Assembly (NCBI GenBank): GCA_026874595.1
Contig: CM049315.1
Location: 72,001-136,000 of the forward strand
Reading direction: 5' to 3'
From: Sipunculus nudus
Taxonomy: Eukaryota > Annelida > Sipuncula > Golfingiida > Sipunculidae
DNA: 64,000 nt
A program made the position numbers and the translations under genes. Shown piece by piece: positions 21,346 to 33,418 of the stretch (positions are counted from its first letter, which is position 1; each line of letters opens with the position of its first letter). A model generated the notes under the pieces. That model did not search any database and was not told the DNA's origin. It saw only the letters and a program-made list of their open reading frames with translations.

Positions 21346-21618
21346 GTGGGGGGGGGGGGGGCAAGGGCAAGGGCGGATGTGGATGCAATTCCCAAGCCAA
21401 ATCGTCCTGACTTGGTGGCACTTGGGTCTGGTGGAGTAGGTACTATGCACCCAGAGGATTTTATAGTACCAACACCAGGACCCATAGGGGGTCGTCTTGC
21501 ACTGTTCGAAAACAGATGGCAAGAACTCGTTACCACAGACAAGACACTCGTCATGTGGACACGAGAGGGACTTCGCTCGACGTGGAAAGTGGACAGACCA
21601 CTGCTCAGAAAAGCATGA
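21346..21618 (+). pseudogene. DIRS linker and RT N-terminal segment, right copy
   Basis: The frame opens in a run of about 14 G (21348-21361) after a Gln-rich stretch. It reads GPIGGRLALFENRWQELVTT, which matches the GGRL...W..I segment preceding the RT core in DIRS elements. The homology to the left arm begins only at 21588 (AGTGGACAGACC), so most of this segment has no partner. Confidence 0.75.
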
Positions 21619-21660
21619 TGGCAGTTCCCACTCCCCTCAGACCGTGAGAGATTAGAGCAT

Positions 21661-22398
21661 TTGGACAAAGAGATGTCAGATCTTGTGTCCAAACGAGCGA
21701 TTGAACTGGTTCAGAATCCAAAAGAAGTCATCCCAAGATTCAAGATGGAATCTGCACTCATGATTCAACGATCAGTTTCGCAGGGCAAGTGGGCCATAAG
21801 CATTGATATCAAGGATGCTTATCTTTACGTGCAGATACACCGCAGTTCAAGGAAATACCTCAAACTCGGGTATTGCGATCGGATGTATCAGTTCAGGGTA
21901 CTGCAATTTGGAGTGGCCACTGCCCCGTACGTGTTCACCCGTATCATCCGGTCGTTGGCAGCCAATTTTCGATCGAGGAGGATTCATTTCCGCCATTACA
22001 TCAACGATTGGCTGATAGTAGCAGATTCTCCACAACAGAAGGCGGATCATGCCTCTTACGTGATCAGGCCTACTCTCCAATTAGGGTGGCTTCCCAATTG
22101 GGAGAAGTCGAACCTTGCTCCTACTCAGAACTTGGAGTATATAGGAGTGTGGTACGATCTAGAAGTGGGGGTTGCTGTACCCCCACGCCAGAGGGTAGAG
22201 AAAAAATATCTTCTCATCGACAAACTGTTAACGATCAGATCGACATCAGCTCGTCGAATATTATCCCTCATAGGTCTTGTTGGTATCCGTCGAAAAGCAA
22301 GTCCCGTTCGGGCGTTGCTTCCTTCGCCCGATATAGTGGTGTCTTGCCCTACAGTGGCACATTTTGACAGACCCACTCGATCGTCCAGTATTTATTAG
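21661..22398 (+). pseudogene. DIRS reverse transcriptase, right copy
   Basis: Same RT as the left copy: SIDIKDAYLYV, LQFGVATAPYVF (Gln for Pro in motif B) and YINDWLIV. A one-base T insertion at about 22275-22279 (GGTCTTGTTGG versus GGTCTGTTGG on the left) shifts the frame. The last 40 or so residues are therefore out of register. Confidence 0.9.
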
Positions 22399-22469
22399 AC
22401 GATCGGGCAATGGAGACACTCCAATGGTGATGCAACCCAGTCAACATGGACAGGGGCATGTCACTCAGC

Positions 22470-23243
22470 GATTAAATACTGGACAACAAGCTTTTCACTG
22501 ATGCATCCGAGCTAGCTTTGGGAGCTCATCTGGACGTGATGGAGCTGTCGCAGAGGTGGACACCTTCAGACAGACAGTTTCACATCAGTGTCCTAGAGCT
22601 GAAGGCGGTGACGCGTGCCTACGATCGATGGGCCGATCGATATCCGAACGGCACCGAGTGGTTGATCTACACAGACAAGACGACGGTCGTAGCGCATATC
22701 AACAAGCAGGGAGGGACGAAGTCCCTAGACCTCTGCTTGGAGGCAGAGGCCTTGATACGATCAATGTGGGCGCACGGACATCTGATCAAGGCCAGACATC
22801 TGCCTGGCAAACGCAACGTTTTGGCAGACGCACTTTCACTCGGTACTGAGTGGAGTCAGTCACCACAAATATTCCAGGCTCTGTGTGGGGTATTCGGGAC
22901 ACTGAACGTAGACCTGTTTGCAACCTCCAAAAATACCAAACTGCCCGCTTATTGCTCACCCCTTCCAGAGGACGGCACCCTGGCGATGGACTCCATGCCG
23001 ATCAGTTGGGACGGGATGTACGCTGACGCACAACCCCCGACCGGCTTTCTGACCGAGGTTCTACACAAGGTAGCCCGGTCAAACTGCATGGTGCTTCTCA
23101 AAGCTCCCAAGTATCCAACACAGCTGTGGTATCCAATGCTTCTCAGTCTGTTAGTGGACACTCCCAGGGAGCTGCCACTACGATGCAGACTGCTCAAGCA
23201 ACCAGGTCGAGATATCTTTCACGATTCCGTCGAGGCACTGTGA
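22470..23243 (+). pseudogene. DIRS RNase H and post-RNase H domain, right copy
   Basis: RNase H motifs are as on the left, but a TAA at 22473-22475 replaces the Tyr codon of SDYILDN just before LFTDAS. The long open frame therefore starts only inside the domain at 22518. This copy keeps the 44 bp lost on the left, giving NCMVLLKAPKYPTQLWYPML, the expected continuation of the DIRS domain. It ends at 23243, overlapping the next frame by 118 bp, as RT and recombinase frames do in intact DIRS elements. Confidence 0.85.
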
Positions 23244-24440
23244 CTGCACGCGTGGATGCGATCCAGCAATCCTTCCAGGAGGCAGGTTTTCCAAGAGACG
23301 TGTCTGGACATTTATCCAGGAAGAACCGACAGTCCTCCACTCGCACTTATGAAGCCAAGTTGCGAGTATTCATTCGTTGGTGTGACGGAAAGCAAATCGA
23401 TCTGTTCTCTGCCCCTCTAAACGATTTCTATCATTCCTTTGCTACCTGTTCGCTAGGGTTAAGCTAAAGCCAGCAACAATCGAGGGCTATAGGGCCATGC
23501 TAAATCTGATCTATAGGGCGAGAGGAATACTAGTCATGCTAGTAGATCTTTCCTTTTGTGCCATACTATCAGATTTACTGGCATCATTTAGAACACAATG
23601 CCCACGTCAAGCGCCACAGCTTCCAGACTGTGACGTTACGTTCGTTTGTTACACTTTGACACGTGCCCCATGGGAGCCTCTGGAGTCAGTCTCCATTAAA
23701 AGACTCACACTCAAGACATTTTTTCTTGTGTTGCTGGCAAGCGGCTGTCGACGGTCAGATGGGCCTGACGGAGCCATTATACTATATACTGAGTGTGGCT
23801 TCCTCCCAAGACCAGAGCAACCACCATGGGTATTCAAGCCTTCTCTCCGATCATTATTCTTATCACTCGCCCAGGACGTCGGTCCTGCGGAGTTGGATGC
23901 CCTCCTGTGTCCAGTACGAGCGATAAGGATGTATGTTCGTCGTACTAATCCTTTCTGTCGTGATGTCACAGACTCTTTATATCTTTTCAGCCTACACGTA
24001 CCACTAATATCACTAATAGTACTCTGTCTCTTTGGGTGAAATTATTGGTCCGTTTGGTCTATACCGAGACTGGGGCTGAGTCCCGCGATATTTATCGTAT
24101 CACGGCACACCAAGTCTGGCACGTCTCTCGCTGCACATGTGGGGACACCTATGGATGTGATTGTCCGAGCTGGTATGTGGACAAACCCTTATACGTTCAT
24201 TTCATATAACCTGCGGCTGAACTACTATCTCAGTCTGGGCGCTTTAGGCTGGGCCCCATCATTGCGGCCCAGGCCACAGTCCCCCCTCCATAGCATGGTA
24301 TATGGGCTCGACTGAGCCTCATCTTCCACTGGCTTGATCGCAATGTGGTCATGGATTACCATTCTGCGCGCTAATCTCGGATCTGCCTGTATTACTGTAG
24401 AGGTAAGTATGGCAATAAACCACAAAATTACGTTGAAATT
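23126..24440 (+). pseudogene. DIRS tyrosine recombinase, right copy
   Basis: Three frames in order: N-terminal SAM-like part (23126-23467, SSTRTYEAKLRVFIRWCDGK); Arg-box part (23497-24039, FFLVLLASGCRRSDGPDG and CPVRAIRMYVRRT); and a C-terminal part (about 24080-24440) with SGTSLAAHVGTPMDVIVRAG and TFISYNLR. The nucleophile context is SYN here versus SYY on the left. The stops between parts are shared with the left copy. Confidence 0.8.
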
Positions 24441-24659
24441 TTGTAAATTTTCCAAAGGAAAAGTTGCCAGAAATTGTTGAAAAAAAAGTATATTTAGAAA
24501 ATGATCATTACAAGTGTTAATGCTTTGGCTCAGGTGATACACTAGCATAAGTCTACTGTTAAATCAAATGTCCATTCATGTATGTTTACACAAGACTTGA
24601 GCCGGGTAGGCTTAAAATTCATTCCATTTAAAATGATCATACATGTCCTGTTTTCACAG

Positions 24660-24892
24660 AATTATATGGATGAAAGGCTCAAAGAGCTTCTCCCAAAGCT
24701 AAAAGAGAGTGACCAGGATTGGGCTGAGGTGGCGTCACTCACTCTGGCAAGACTAATCCTCTTCAATAAGAGGAGAGGTGAGGAGCCTGCAAAACTCAGA
24801 ATCCAAAGCTTTTTGGAGAGACCAACATGGCAAAATGCTAACGGAGAACTTATAAATACTTTGCAACCACTGGAACAGGAATTGATGAAAAG
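24660..24892 (+). CDS. Exon A, right copy
   Basis: Same as left exon A, with LARLILFNKRRGEEPAKL intact. One visible residue change: QNANGEL here, QNANEEL on the left. Acceptor TTTTCACAG, donor AAAAG|GTGAGT. Confidence 0.75.
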
Positions 24893-25171
24893 GTGAGTCA
24901 AGTATTATTTCTCGAAACTGAATTGAGTCTGTTTCATTTGTTGCAAGTGTGTATATTTTTAAGACTCCATTTCTATGGAAAGCCATCATTCAAGGGACCT
25001 TCTTTCTCCTCTTGACATGAAGAAGACTCAGTCTGACCTATACATCATATTTGTTTAATTTGTACTTTAGCAGGAAAACCACTCCAATTAACATGATTAA
25101 GCTCTTCTCTGTAGTCTGTGAGTCTACAAACCATTTTATAACATGTTTTTTTTCATTTTTGGATATAACAG

Positions 25172-25304
25172 AATGGATATGGTTGAGGTGATCGGTAAAA
25201 AGAACAGGAAGGTGGCCATCCTGCTACCACCGCTATTGAGAGATGCCATACAGATACTGTTATAATGGAGGCAGAAGTGTACAAATCCTTATGTTTTTGC
25301 CAAG
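25172..25304 (+). CDS. Exon B, right copy, with in-frame stop
   Basis: GKKNRKVAILLPPLLRDAIQ and ILL are followed by TAA (25263-25265) and then WRQKCTNPYVFAK in the same frame. The identical lesion on the left shows that the stop predates the duplication, or is shared by both haplotypes if this is a mis-join. Confidence 0.75.
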
Positions 25305-25692
25305 GTACTTTGTGATCAACTGATCATGTTTCACATTAAACATTGTTTAATGTACGTGTTATGATGCCTTATCACAATGTTGGTTAATGTCCGACAGTTT
25401 GGAAACTAAATATGCTTGTGTCCACATATTCTGATCAATTTGATGGGTTGAAAAAAACTCAGAAATTCTGAATGAGCAAAAAGCACAATATAAGATAATA
25501 ATATAATATGGCCAAATAAGTGTTACTGTGCATTTGTTTCTGCCCTCAAAAGCATACTGCGTTTTTTGAAATGGTTGAAAAATGGCCAATCTGTAAACAT
25601 TTGTAGTCATTCTATCATCCATTGATCAAGTACCGGTAAACATGTTTTCTGCAACACCAACTGTTGACTTACTGTGAATTAATTTCTCTTAG

Positions 25693-25818
25693 AATTCCAA
25701 TGATACCCACATGCGAGGATATGACTGCCTGAAAACAGCCTGTGCCAGAGCTGACCTGAAGATGCCTGGTTTGGTTACAAGTACCAAGCTCCGCAAATAC
25801 ATGGCGACCGTTTCACAG
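25693..25818 (+). CDS. Exon C, right copy
   Basis: Encodes MRGYDCLKTACARADLKM and TSTKLRKYMATVSQ, identical in protein to left exon C. Acceptor TTCTCTTAG, donor CACAG|GTCTGG. Confidence 0.8.
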
Positions 25819-26397
25819 GTCTGGACTTATTGTACCACACATCAAACGTCTAGATTTTATTTCAATGAGACAATTTTAATGAATTTCACCATTAATTTTG
25901 AAACAAGTGCTTCTGAAACACATCAAAACGAATTGACTTCACATTTGGTCATGTTGGTGTGTACAATTTGATCAAATCTTAGTTAGCTGGACCTAGTTAA
26001 CATTATTAGGAGGTCCTTATAAATGCTGCGAGCTCTAGTGGTTATTGCGACTCTAACTGTGTCCAACTATCAAAAACAAACAGAACCAGGCATGGTTCTG
26101 GTCAACCAGTCATGCATGACTTGGTGTATAGACTCAATAATTTACAGACATTTCAAACATATTTTAAACATTTTGTGAGATAAATCAGTAATCAATAACA
26201 GGTCAATTTGTGCAAAAATTTATAATATTTGGTATGACATGAACAAAATGCACAATAACTGATAAATATTGATATTATTACTGTTTAAAAAAGTACCACT
26301 ATAATCTGAAAATATTGAATAACCTACATTCTCGGAAATCATTTTTTTAGCGTGGAATCCAAACACCAAGTCATGTATGACCGAAGCACTGTCTAGT

Positions 26398-28375
26398 TTT
26401 TAGCTCAGGTGACTACAAGTCATCTGAGCTATAGTCGTGGTCCTTTGTCCCTCATCCATCCGGCCGTTAACAAGGCACATTTTAAAACTGTAAGACCTAC
26501 GAATCCAAAATTATACATACCATTAGATGTTCCCAAAATCTCCTACCATACGAAAATTGGGTCATTAGGACTTCGTTCCTAAGGAAAAACCTCCGTTTTT
26601 CATAAAAAAACCATTGTCACACTTCAAGGCTGCCTAATATTTAAAACCACTGATCTGTTCTTGGTTATATTTAGTATATTTAGTATTCATATTCTTCCAT
26701 ACATTTTGTATGAACATACCAAAAATTAGGTCAGTATTGGGTATTATTTTGAAGTTATGGGCCCAAATATAATGCAATTTTTAAAAAATCAGGAAAAATA
26801 TTTACTCACCTAGCGTGAGAATTGCTGAAGCTGGAGACTATTTTTTCAGGAATATAACTTTATTTAATCAAGATTCAATGATTTCCCCAAAATTAGATCT
26901 AAATTTTGCAAATTTTTCAAGTTATTAGCATAAATAAAAAATTAATACCTTGAATTTTGTCCAACTTTGGGAATAGCACGTTTTTTTTCTGTAAGAACTT
27001 TTGATTTAATTTTCACAGCATATATACATAAGGATTTAATATTTAAAAATCAGAAATTTCAAAGGAATTGATAGAAAATAGTAGCTTTTATTCAAGTTTT
27101 CATACACAATGTCAAGTGTTGTTGACATCTGGCCCACCTAGTAGAACAGCCATCACTTGCATTATGTAACCCACCCCAGGCAGCTTGCCTCAGGCTCAGC
27201 TTTGCCACTGCTAGTAGGCTTCCCCTCTGCCCTGCAGTCCCCCCCCCCAGATGGTGCATTAACTAGATGAATGTTATAATTTTCTGTATTTTATTTTATT
27301 CATGGCTATGCTACATTTTACTAGTAGATTTTGTATTGTACCACCAGGGTTACAATGATTAAATTTTGTATCCTGTATTTTTATGCAAAGGTGTTGTAAC
27401 TTTCCTCTCTCCACTGAGTATTTGTTTAGGACAATATTCTTCTGGCAACTGCATAAAATTTATAACTGCTAAATAAAGAAATAAATATACAGAGTTACAA
27501 AGGTGTTTTTAAACTCTCATCCTCCCCCCCCCCCCCCATCAGGTTAAACAGCTGAGTCCCCATGTAACCATTCACCACCACACAACACCAGATTTCGAGT
27601 CATCTCTTCTCTATATTCACACTTAGACTCAGTCACTTCAGATTGTTTTCCTCTATAGGTCACCCGGATGTCCCATCAGTAACTTCTTCGCTGAACTCCA
27701 AAGTTTTAGTCTCTCAAGTTGACCACAACCTGCCTATAGTGATCATGGGCGATTTCAATATTGACATTTCTAATATAATATATAACACCAAATTGACACA
27801 ATTATGTCAACTCTTTAATGTCAACAACTAGTCAGAGAACCAACCAATGACCATGGAAATACCATAGATCGTGTCTTTACTAACTGTTTAAATGCTTCAA
27901 TTTCAACATTAGAAAACACATGGTCCGATCACAAGATATTATTAGCAACAATCCCCCATTCTTCAATTCAGATCAAACATGGCAACTTCTCACAGCATAA
28001 TCTACAATTTCTTCTCTATAGATACTTTTTGAAACATTCTGTTTCCTCTCTAATTCAGCAACAACTGCTTCCCAAAACATATAAGTTTTCTACTTTTCCA
28101 TAAATATTTTGATTGATTAAATGTGTATTTTTTATACTTGCAAATCTCCACTTCCTTCCTCTGCAATTTACCACATCTGGTCATTCCCATTGCAATATTT
28201 TAGACACACATTCATGTTCATATTTAAAATACTGATAACTATTCCACTCAACTACATAATTAATACAAAAAATTACATCTGTCAAAATGAAATCTTCCAG
28301 ACCTACATACAACAATAGTGACACAATTGTATCTGTCTCATTCAGCTGAGCGCCGTGACCCATGGGTCCCTTGTT
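26398..28375 (+). mobile_element. 2-kb element with palindromic ends and an endonuclease relic (right copy)
   Basis: Mirror of the left element at 12420-14397. It starts AGCTCAGGTGACT...CATCTGAGCT and ends TCAGCTGAGCGCCGTGACCC then ATGGGTCCCTTG. Endonuclease boxes lie at 27.64-27.95 kb, including VIMGDFNIDISN, REPTNDHGNTIDRVF and SDHKILLATI. The G/C homopolymer lengths near 27.24 and 27.53 kb differ from the left arm. Confidence 0.6.
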
Positions 28376-29594
28376 ATTAGTTTATCCCAGAACCTTTTGT
28401 CGTCAGTTGTCATCCGTCTGTCTGTTAGCAGCAAGATCTCGGAAACTGCTCAGTAACCGTCTTTAATTTTGTCAACGTTTCTTGGCCTAATAGCACAGAC
28501 TTTTTTTTTATTTCTTACTGAATCCTTTTGGACCATTTTGCGGGCCAAAAAGTGTCATTTTGGGACTTTGATTGTCGTTTTCTCAAAAACTGTTCTTTAA
28601 TTTTTTTTAATATTGCTGCAATCAAACCTTTATAACAATGTTTTTCTCCAAATTGGCCTTGAGTAACCTTGAAAGGTCAAACCCATGGTCACCAATATCA
28701 ATATTTCAAAGATCTCCTTCTCAGACACTACCAGTCGGATTCTTCTAAATTTTAGTATGGAGCTTCCTTGAGACACTGTCTAGAAAAGGATGCTCACTGT
28801 TTTGAAAAATATTGATTATTCAAATTTTTGAATGAATTTTTGAAATAATGAAATGTTTCCATTTACTAAACATTGGAGATTTATTTGAGCTTATATCTCA
28901 GAATCTGTTACAGATATGGATGTAGATAATATTGAGTGCATGTATAATGTCATATATGGGCTTTCATATGGTACTTCAACCTTGAAAGGTCAATTTCAAG
29001 GTCGCCAATGTCAAGACTTCAAAGATAATCTTCTTCAAAACTACAATTTGTATTCTTTTCAATTTTGGAATGGAGCTTTCTTGGGATAGAAATCTTTGAA
29101 AAATTTCTACATTTTTAATTTATTTTCTTTTCATGAGTTTTTTTTAAAATTAAAATTTCCCCTTCACTTAACATTAGAAATTTTTTGGGGTGGGGGTGGG
29201 GCTATATCGCAGAAACTACCACAGATGTGAATGTAGTTACTATTGAACATTTATCATGCTTATATAAACACATATTATAAGCTTTCATCTGGTACCATGA
29301 TATTTGACCTTGAGTTCTCTTAAAAGGTCAAACCCAAGGTCACCAGACATCTTTTTGAAGACTTGGGCTGTTTTCTCAAAAAAAAATCATTAATGCTTTT
29401 CTCATAATTTGGCAATCAAACACCAGGTTACGTGCCCCTATTTTTTTTCAAGGGACCTTTAAAATATTTTTTTAAAAAATCCAGGAACCTGGTAACCTAC
29501 AAGGGCCGTGGCCCTATTTTTTATGCTGGTTTGGCCTTTTATCAGACATGTTTATTTCTAAAAAGTACATTATTTTTCTTGTTTTTGTTTCCAG
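28376..29594. repeat. Core-unit array in intron (right copy)
   Basis: Mirror of 11199-12419: three degenerate units with AAAGGTCAAACCCA / TGACCTT motifs ending near the acceptor of exon D. Non-coding. Confidence 0.6.
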
Positions 29595-29790
29595 ATTATC
29601 GACATGACCGAGATCGAGCTCCAAGAACTCGCTAGACATATGGGCCACGAGTTGGCCGTGCACAGACAGTTCTATCGTCTCCAAGAAGACGTTATTGAAT
29701 TGGCGAAAGTTTCAAAGCTCTTACTGGCGGTGGAAAATGGCAAGGCACGTCGGTTTGCAGGCAAAAGTTTAGATGACATAGAGATGGAAG
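29595..29790 (+). CDS. Exon D, right copy
   Basis: Encodes IIDMTEIELQELARHMGHEL, then HRQFYRLQEDVIELAKVSKL. Acceptor GTTTCCAG, donor GGAAG|GTAATA. It follows a 3.78-kb intron packed with the same repeats as the left arm. Confidence 0.85.
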
Positions 29791-30235
29791 GTAATATTTT
29801 GCTGTATTAACATTTGTATTTAGTCAATATTTAATGCAGATCCTTTAAATTAATGGATGCAACTAAGGAACTATTTTTCTCATATCAACATACTTCCTAT
29901 AACAGCCTAATAAAATTGGTGTAATACCGGCTAATATTGGTCTTCTTGGATGCAGTTTCGGGTTGTGTAACAACTACTGCATTCACTAAATTCAGCACAA
30001 TCCCTTCACATACTGTGTCCTTTTCCAAATTTACATAGGCCTTGAAAATTTTAAATATTTATTAGACAGTGGTGCCCACGTGAAACAGTTCCATGGGCGT
30101 GGAGTGACACAAAAGGGTTAGATTTCAGCAACTGCATTGGTTTTGCTAACATAGTGGCCGACAGCGAATATATGCCTTAGCTGAAGACTTGCATACCTTC
30201 CCTAATTAAGTTTCATTAAAATTAATCACTGACAG

Positions 30236-30370
30236 AGCTTGATGAGTCCCTTTGTTTGGAATCTACTGAGTATGCTGAGAGACCACCTGTGAGCACACCA
30301 GACCCATTGGTGCCAGTTCCATCAACACGCACACCAGAGGAATCAAGCACTAGGCAAAGACCAGAAAGAG
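30236..30370 (+). CDS. Exon E, right copy
   Basis: Ser/Thr/Pro-rich linker exon, with LVPVPSTRTPEES against LVPAPSTRTPEES on the left. Acceptor CTGACAG, donor AAGAG|GTAGCA, phase 1-1. Confidence 0.7.
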
Positions 30371-31056
30371 GTAGCACTTTTTATATTTCACCATCCTATT
30401 GCTATCATTTTTGGTTAGGCTTTCTGTACAAGAGTGAATGACAAATATGTCTAAAATAACAAAGCATATTCTGAAGACAGCCCCATTTTATATAACATAT
30501 ATGACAAACATACAAGAAATCATACACAGTGTCTTCTAACTGTGATTTTCCGTGATTTGTCCGTGATATGAAAGATGGCCGCCACGCCAGGTTTTGTACA
30601 TATATAATTGCTATTAAAAGGCTTACAGAGTTGTTGATTGCAAGGCTGGAGACCATGGGAGGGGAGGGGGTTTGTTTGCTTAGCCCAGCCATTCACATTA
30701 GAATAGGCAGATCAGCAGGGAGTGAGGGTGGGGGCACATAGACTGTAGTAATAACATAGATGAGATATATGGGTAGAGTTACAACGCTTGCGCTTTTATT
30801 TGATGTACCATGACTCCATGACATTCAACATGTTCAACCTTGAGCAAAAATAGCCAGAAATTCAAACTTTGACAAGAGTTTTTGCCAAATATTGTATTTG
30901 CCTTGTATTTGCCTTGTCAATTTCTTTCTTTCGACATGCCTTGTGACATTGCCGGGTTGCCCAAGGCCTTTAGGCCTTAATGTCTAGTTGAATATTGAAT
31001 TGGACAGAAAATCTAGTAACCTGCATGAACCTATTTTTTATTCTTTATCTTAGCAG

Positions 31057-31134
31057 TAGCCAAACGGAAGCACATGAGTGAGGATGAACAGGAAGATGAC
31101 TCTGATGGCGATCCTTCCTTCAAGCTGGATGATA
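31057..31134 (+). CDS. Exon F, right copy
   Basis: VAKRKHMSEDEQEDDSDGDP followed by SFKLDD. The tandem acceptor TAGCAG is used at CAG; use at TAG would put a stop in frame. Donor GATA|GTAAGT. Confidence 0.7.
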
Positions 31135-31168
31135 GTAAGTTCAAATACTGTGGTTGCCTTTTTGTCGC

Positions 31169-31226
31169 GAGGGTTTTATTTTCGCGATATTCGCGAATGG
31201 TATATAATCACGAATATGAAACCCTC
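31169..31226. repeat. CpG-containing fold-back repeat (right copy)
   Basis: GAGGGTTTTATTTTCGCGAT ... TCACGAATATGAAACCCTC, 58 bp, mirror of 9567-9624. It starts 35 bp after the donor of exon F. Here the left half keeps CGCGA while the other half has the decayed TCACGA. Confidence 0.7.
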
Positions 31227-31623
31227 GGGAAGAAGCTGCCCTTTAATCGAGGATGAGCAATAGGATATGATGCATCTGCAGGTTCTGCAAAAATAAATTA
31301 GTTTTCACACCTCTGAAAACATGGTTTGTAAATCAACAACATAATCTGAGGACGGTATCGCCACCTCATGCAAACACTTAATGATAATTGTCAAAACATC
31401 GATCATGAGACAGGTTATAATACAATGACTATAACGGTAATAAGTGAGGTATTGTGGGATTTATTTTTTATTTTATTATAAATGTTAATATTAATGTACT
31501 TTGATTTCATAGATTCTGGTGCAATCGCGAAAATGAAACCCTCGCAAAACTTTCAAAATGAAGAAATAGCGAAATTTCAGCCTCGCGAATATGAAGCCAA
31601 CTAGCGTATTGACTAATTACCTA

Positions 31624-31696
31624 ATCATATATCATCATTGACGCCCACATCCATGTAGTTACTACATGGATGTGGGTGTCACTGATGATATATGAT
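31624..31696. repeat. 73-bp near-perfect hairpin (right copy)
   Basis: Mirror of 9114-9186, with the inner part CCCACATCCATGTAGT / ACTACATGGATGTGGG perfect in both copies. Confidence 0.85.
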
Positions 31697-31816
31697 AAGT
31701 TAGTAACGCCAATTTAGGTACAAAACAAACTTTTGAAAATATATTTTGTGCCTATTTCTCATTAAAAGTGGTCATAATAATTAAGTTTTGCAGAATATTT
31801 TAACTTTTTATTGGTG

Positions 31817-32118
31817 TGCAGTAAAATTGCTAATTTTGGTGGCTTATTTATTTGGTGCTACATACAAGACTAAACCTCTGCCAAAATAATCGCTATTTGT
31901 AAAATTCATCCAAACCACTAAATAAAAAACTATTTTGTGGTTCATGATTCATTTGGCAGTACCAACAAAACTGCCAAATTTAATTTTTCAATCGAAATAT
32001 TTGCTCTGTAGTTAAAGTGTTACAATACATCAAAACAACTGAATGAAATCACCACCAAATGTGCTTTAGGCGCCAACTGCCAAAATTAATAGCCACCAAA
32101 AATAGTCATTTTACAGTA
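31817..32118. mobile_element. MITE-like element (right copy)
   Basis: Mirror of 8693-8994, bounded by TGCAGTAAAATTGCTAATTT and AATAGTCATTTTACAGTA. Length is conserved between arms (302 bp), so the element predates the duplication. Confidence 0.6.
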
Positions 32119-32718
32119 AGCTTGATGTACCAACACTAGCAGCTGGTAAACTGACTGCCTACCAGGTCCTTGAGGAGTAAGGTTGGGATTGATGCTGTAA
32201 GATTGGTACTATAAGGGAAATAATTGGAGCTGGAAGGAAGCGGGTGGAGGCTATGGTGTTGAGGGGTAAATATAGTCACCTATATTTGGCAAGGGTCATG
32301 GGGGCGGTAACACGTATTGAGGTGGGAATCTTTGAGGGAAATGAGGTAGATGTGGAAGCCTCAGGTGTTAGGGATTATTGTTAAAAGATTATTAAAAGAT
32401 TATTAGTACCCTCCTGTGTTTTCAAATGGGTCAGGGGTGCAGGTTGGCAGAAATTCAAATATCAATAATCATTTTAAACGTTAATTTCCAAAACCAGTTT
32501 TATTACTAGAACAATTTGAACAATTCAAAAGTTCAGTGTGTCTTTTATTTTATGCTGATACAAAATGTTTGGTGCATTAAAAAACTGCAATTTACATCAG
32601 GTTTGATATCCAGCTTACACTACTTTTTGTAAATCTTGGTTATGCCATGTCTTTTCACGCACATGCTGATATTTGAGAATTGTTTTAACTTTGAGTGTTC
32701 CATCTCTGCCTTTTCCAG

Positions 32719-32769
32719 CGAACACTCCAGATTCATCTTCAGATGAAGAGCCAACCTCGCCAATAAAAG
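32719..32769 (+). CDS. Exon G, right copy (mini-exon)
   Basis: Encodes TNTPDSSSDEEPTSPIK in phase 1-1, identical to the left. Acceptor TTTTCCAG, donor AAAAG|GTATGA. Confidence 0.65.
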
Positions 32770-33418
32770 GTATGACATTTACCCTTATTACCAGCTGTAA
32801 GCTTTTATCTTAGAAAAATGTCAAGGATGTCTCCAGCAATTTTTTTTAATCTCTTCCAAAAGTCTCAGCCTGACTCTTTTCCTCTTGTATCATATCCCCT
32901 TTTGTGTGAAGGGCTTTCAACACCTAAACTATTATTTTTCCTTACTTATTTTTGGTGTGCACTAGAGCAGCCACAGAAAGCTTCCAAACAAAAGTAAGAC
33001 ATCAAATAGGTTAACAGCCACCCATTTTAATGTCCACCTATCTGTCCTGCATTTTATGAGCCTAAGCAGAAACTAATCAGGAACTGTATATTGTCATATT
33101 TATTGGTTCAATTTTTGTGTTAGCTCAAAGATTGTGTTCACCTGTTAAACAGTTCATAGCGGGACATTTCACCAGTTAGAGAGACTCAAGCATATCATCT
33201 GTTTCGTAGCACTATAAAGTATATTCAATACCTGAATTGTGTTACAAAAAATACCTAAAATAATGACACAACCCTATGATAAATTCTCTGATAGATACAG
33301 CTCAGTTACTGCTTGAATGTCCCAACTCCGTTCAAAATTATGTCCCAAAAATGTCTGGAAATAATGTCCCAACTCTCAAATTATTTTTAAGATAAATATA
33401 TTGTCATATTGATTTCAG

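Larger units (their letters stand above)
19906..24460 (+). mobile_element. DIRS-type retrotransposon, right copy including gag region
   Basis: The plus-strand copy extends from the duplication junction at 19905/19906 through a gag-like region (19.9-21.3 kb), RT, RNase H and tyrosine recombinase to about 24.46 kb. The first 1.68 kb is the single-copy spacer between the two arms. The 5' end is missing because the junction cuts into the element. Multiple stops and frame shifts mark it as dead. It is homologous to the left copy with scattered substitutions. Confidence 0.9.

Noticed and set aside
32966-32994. Extra mini-exon between exon G and the terminal exon
   Set aside because: AG and GT are present but either acceptor choice gives the wrong phase. 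Joining exon G directly to exon I keeps phase 1-1.
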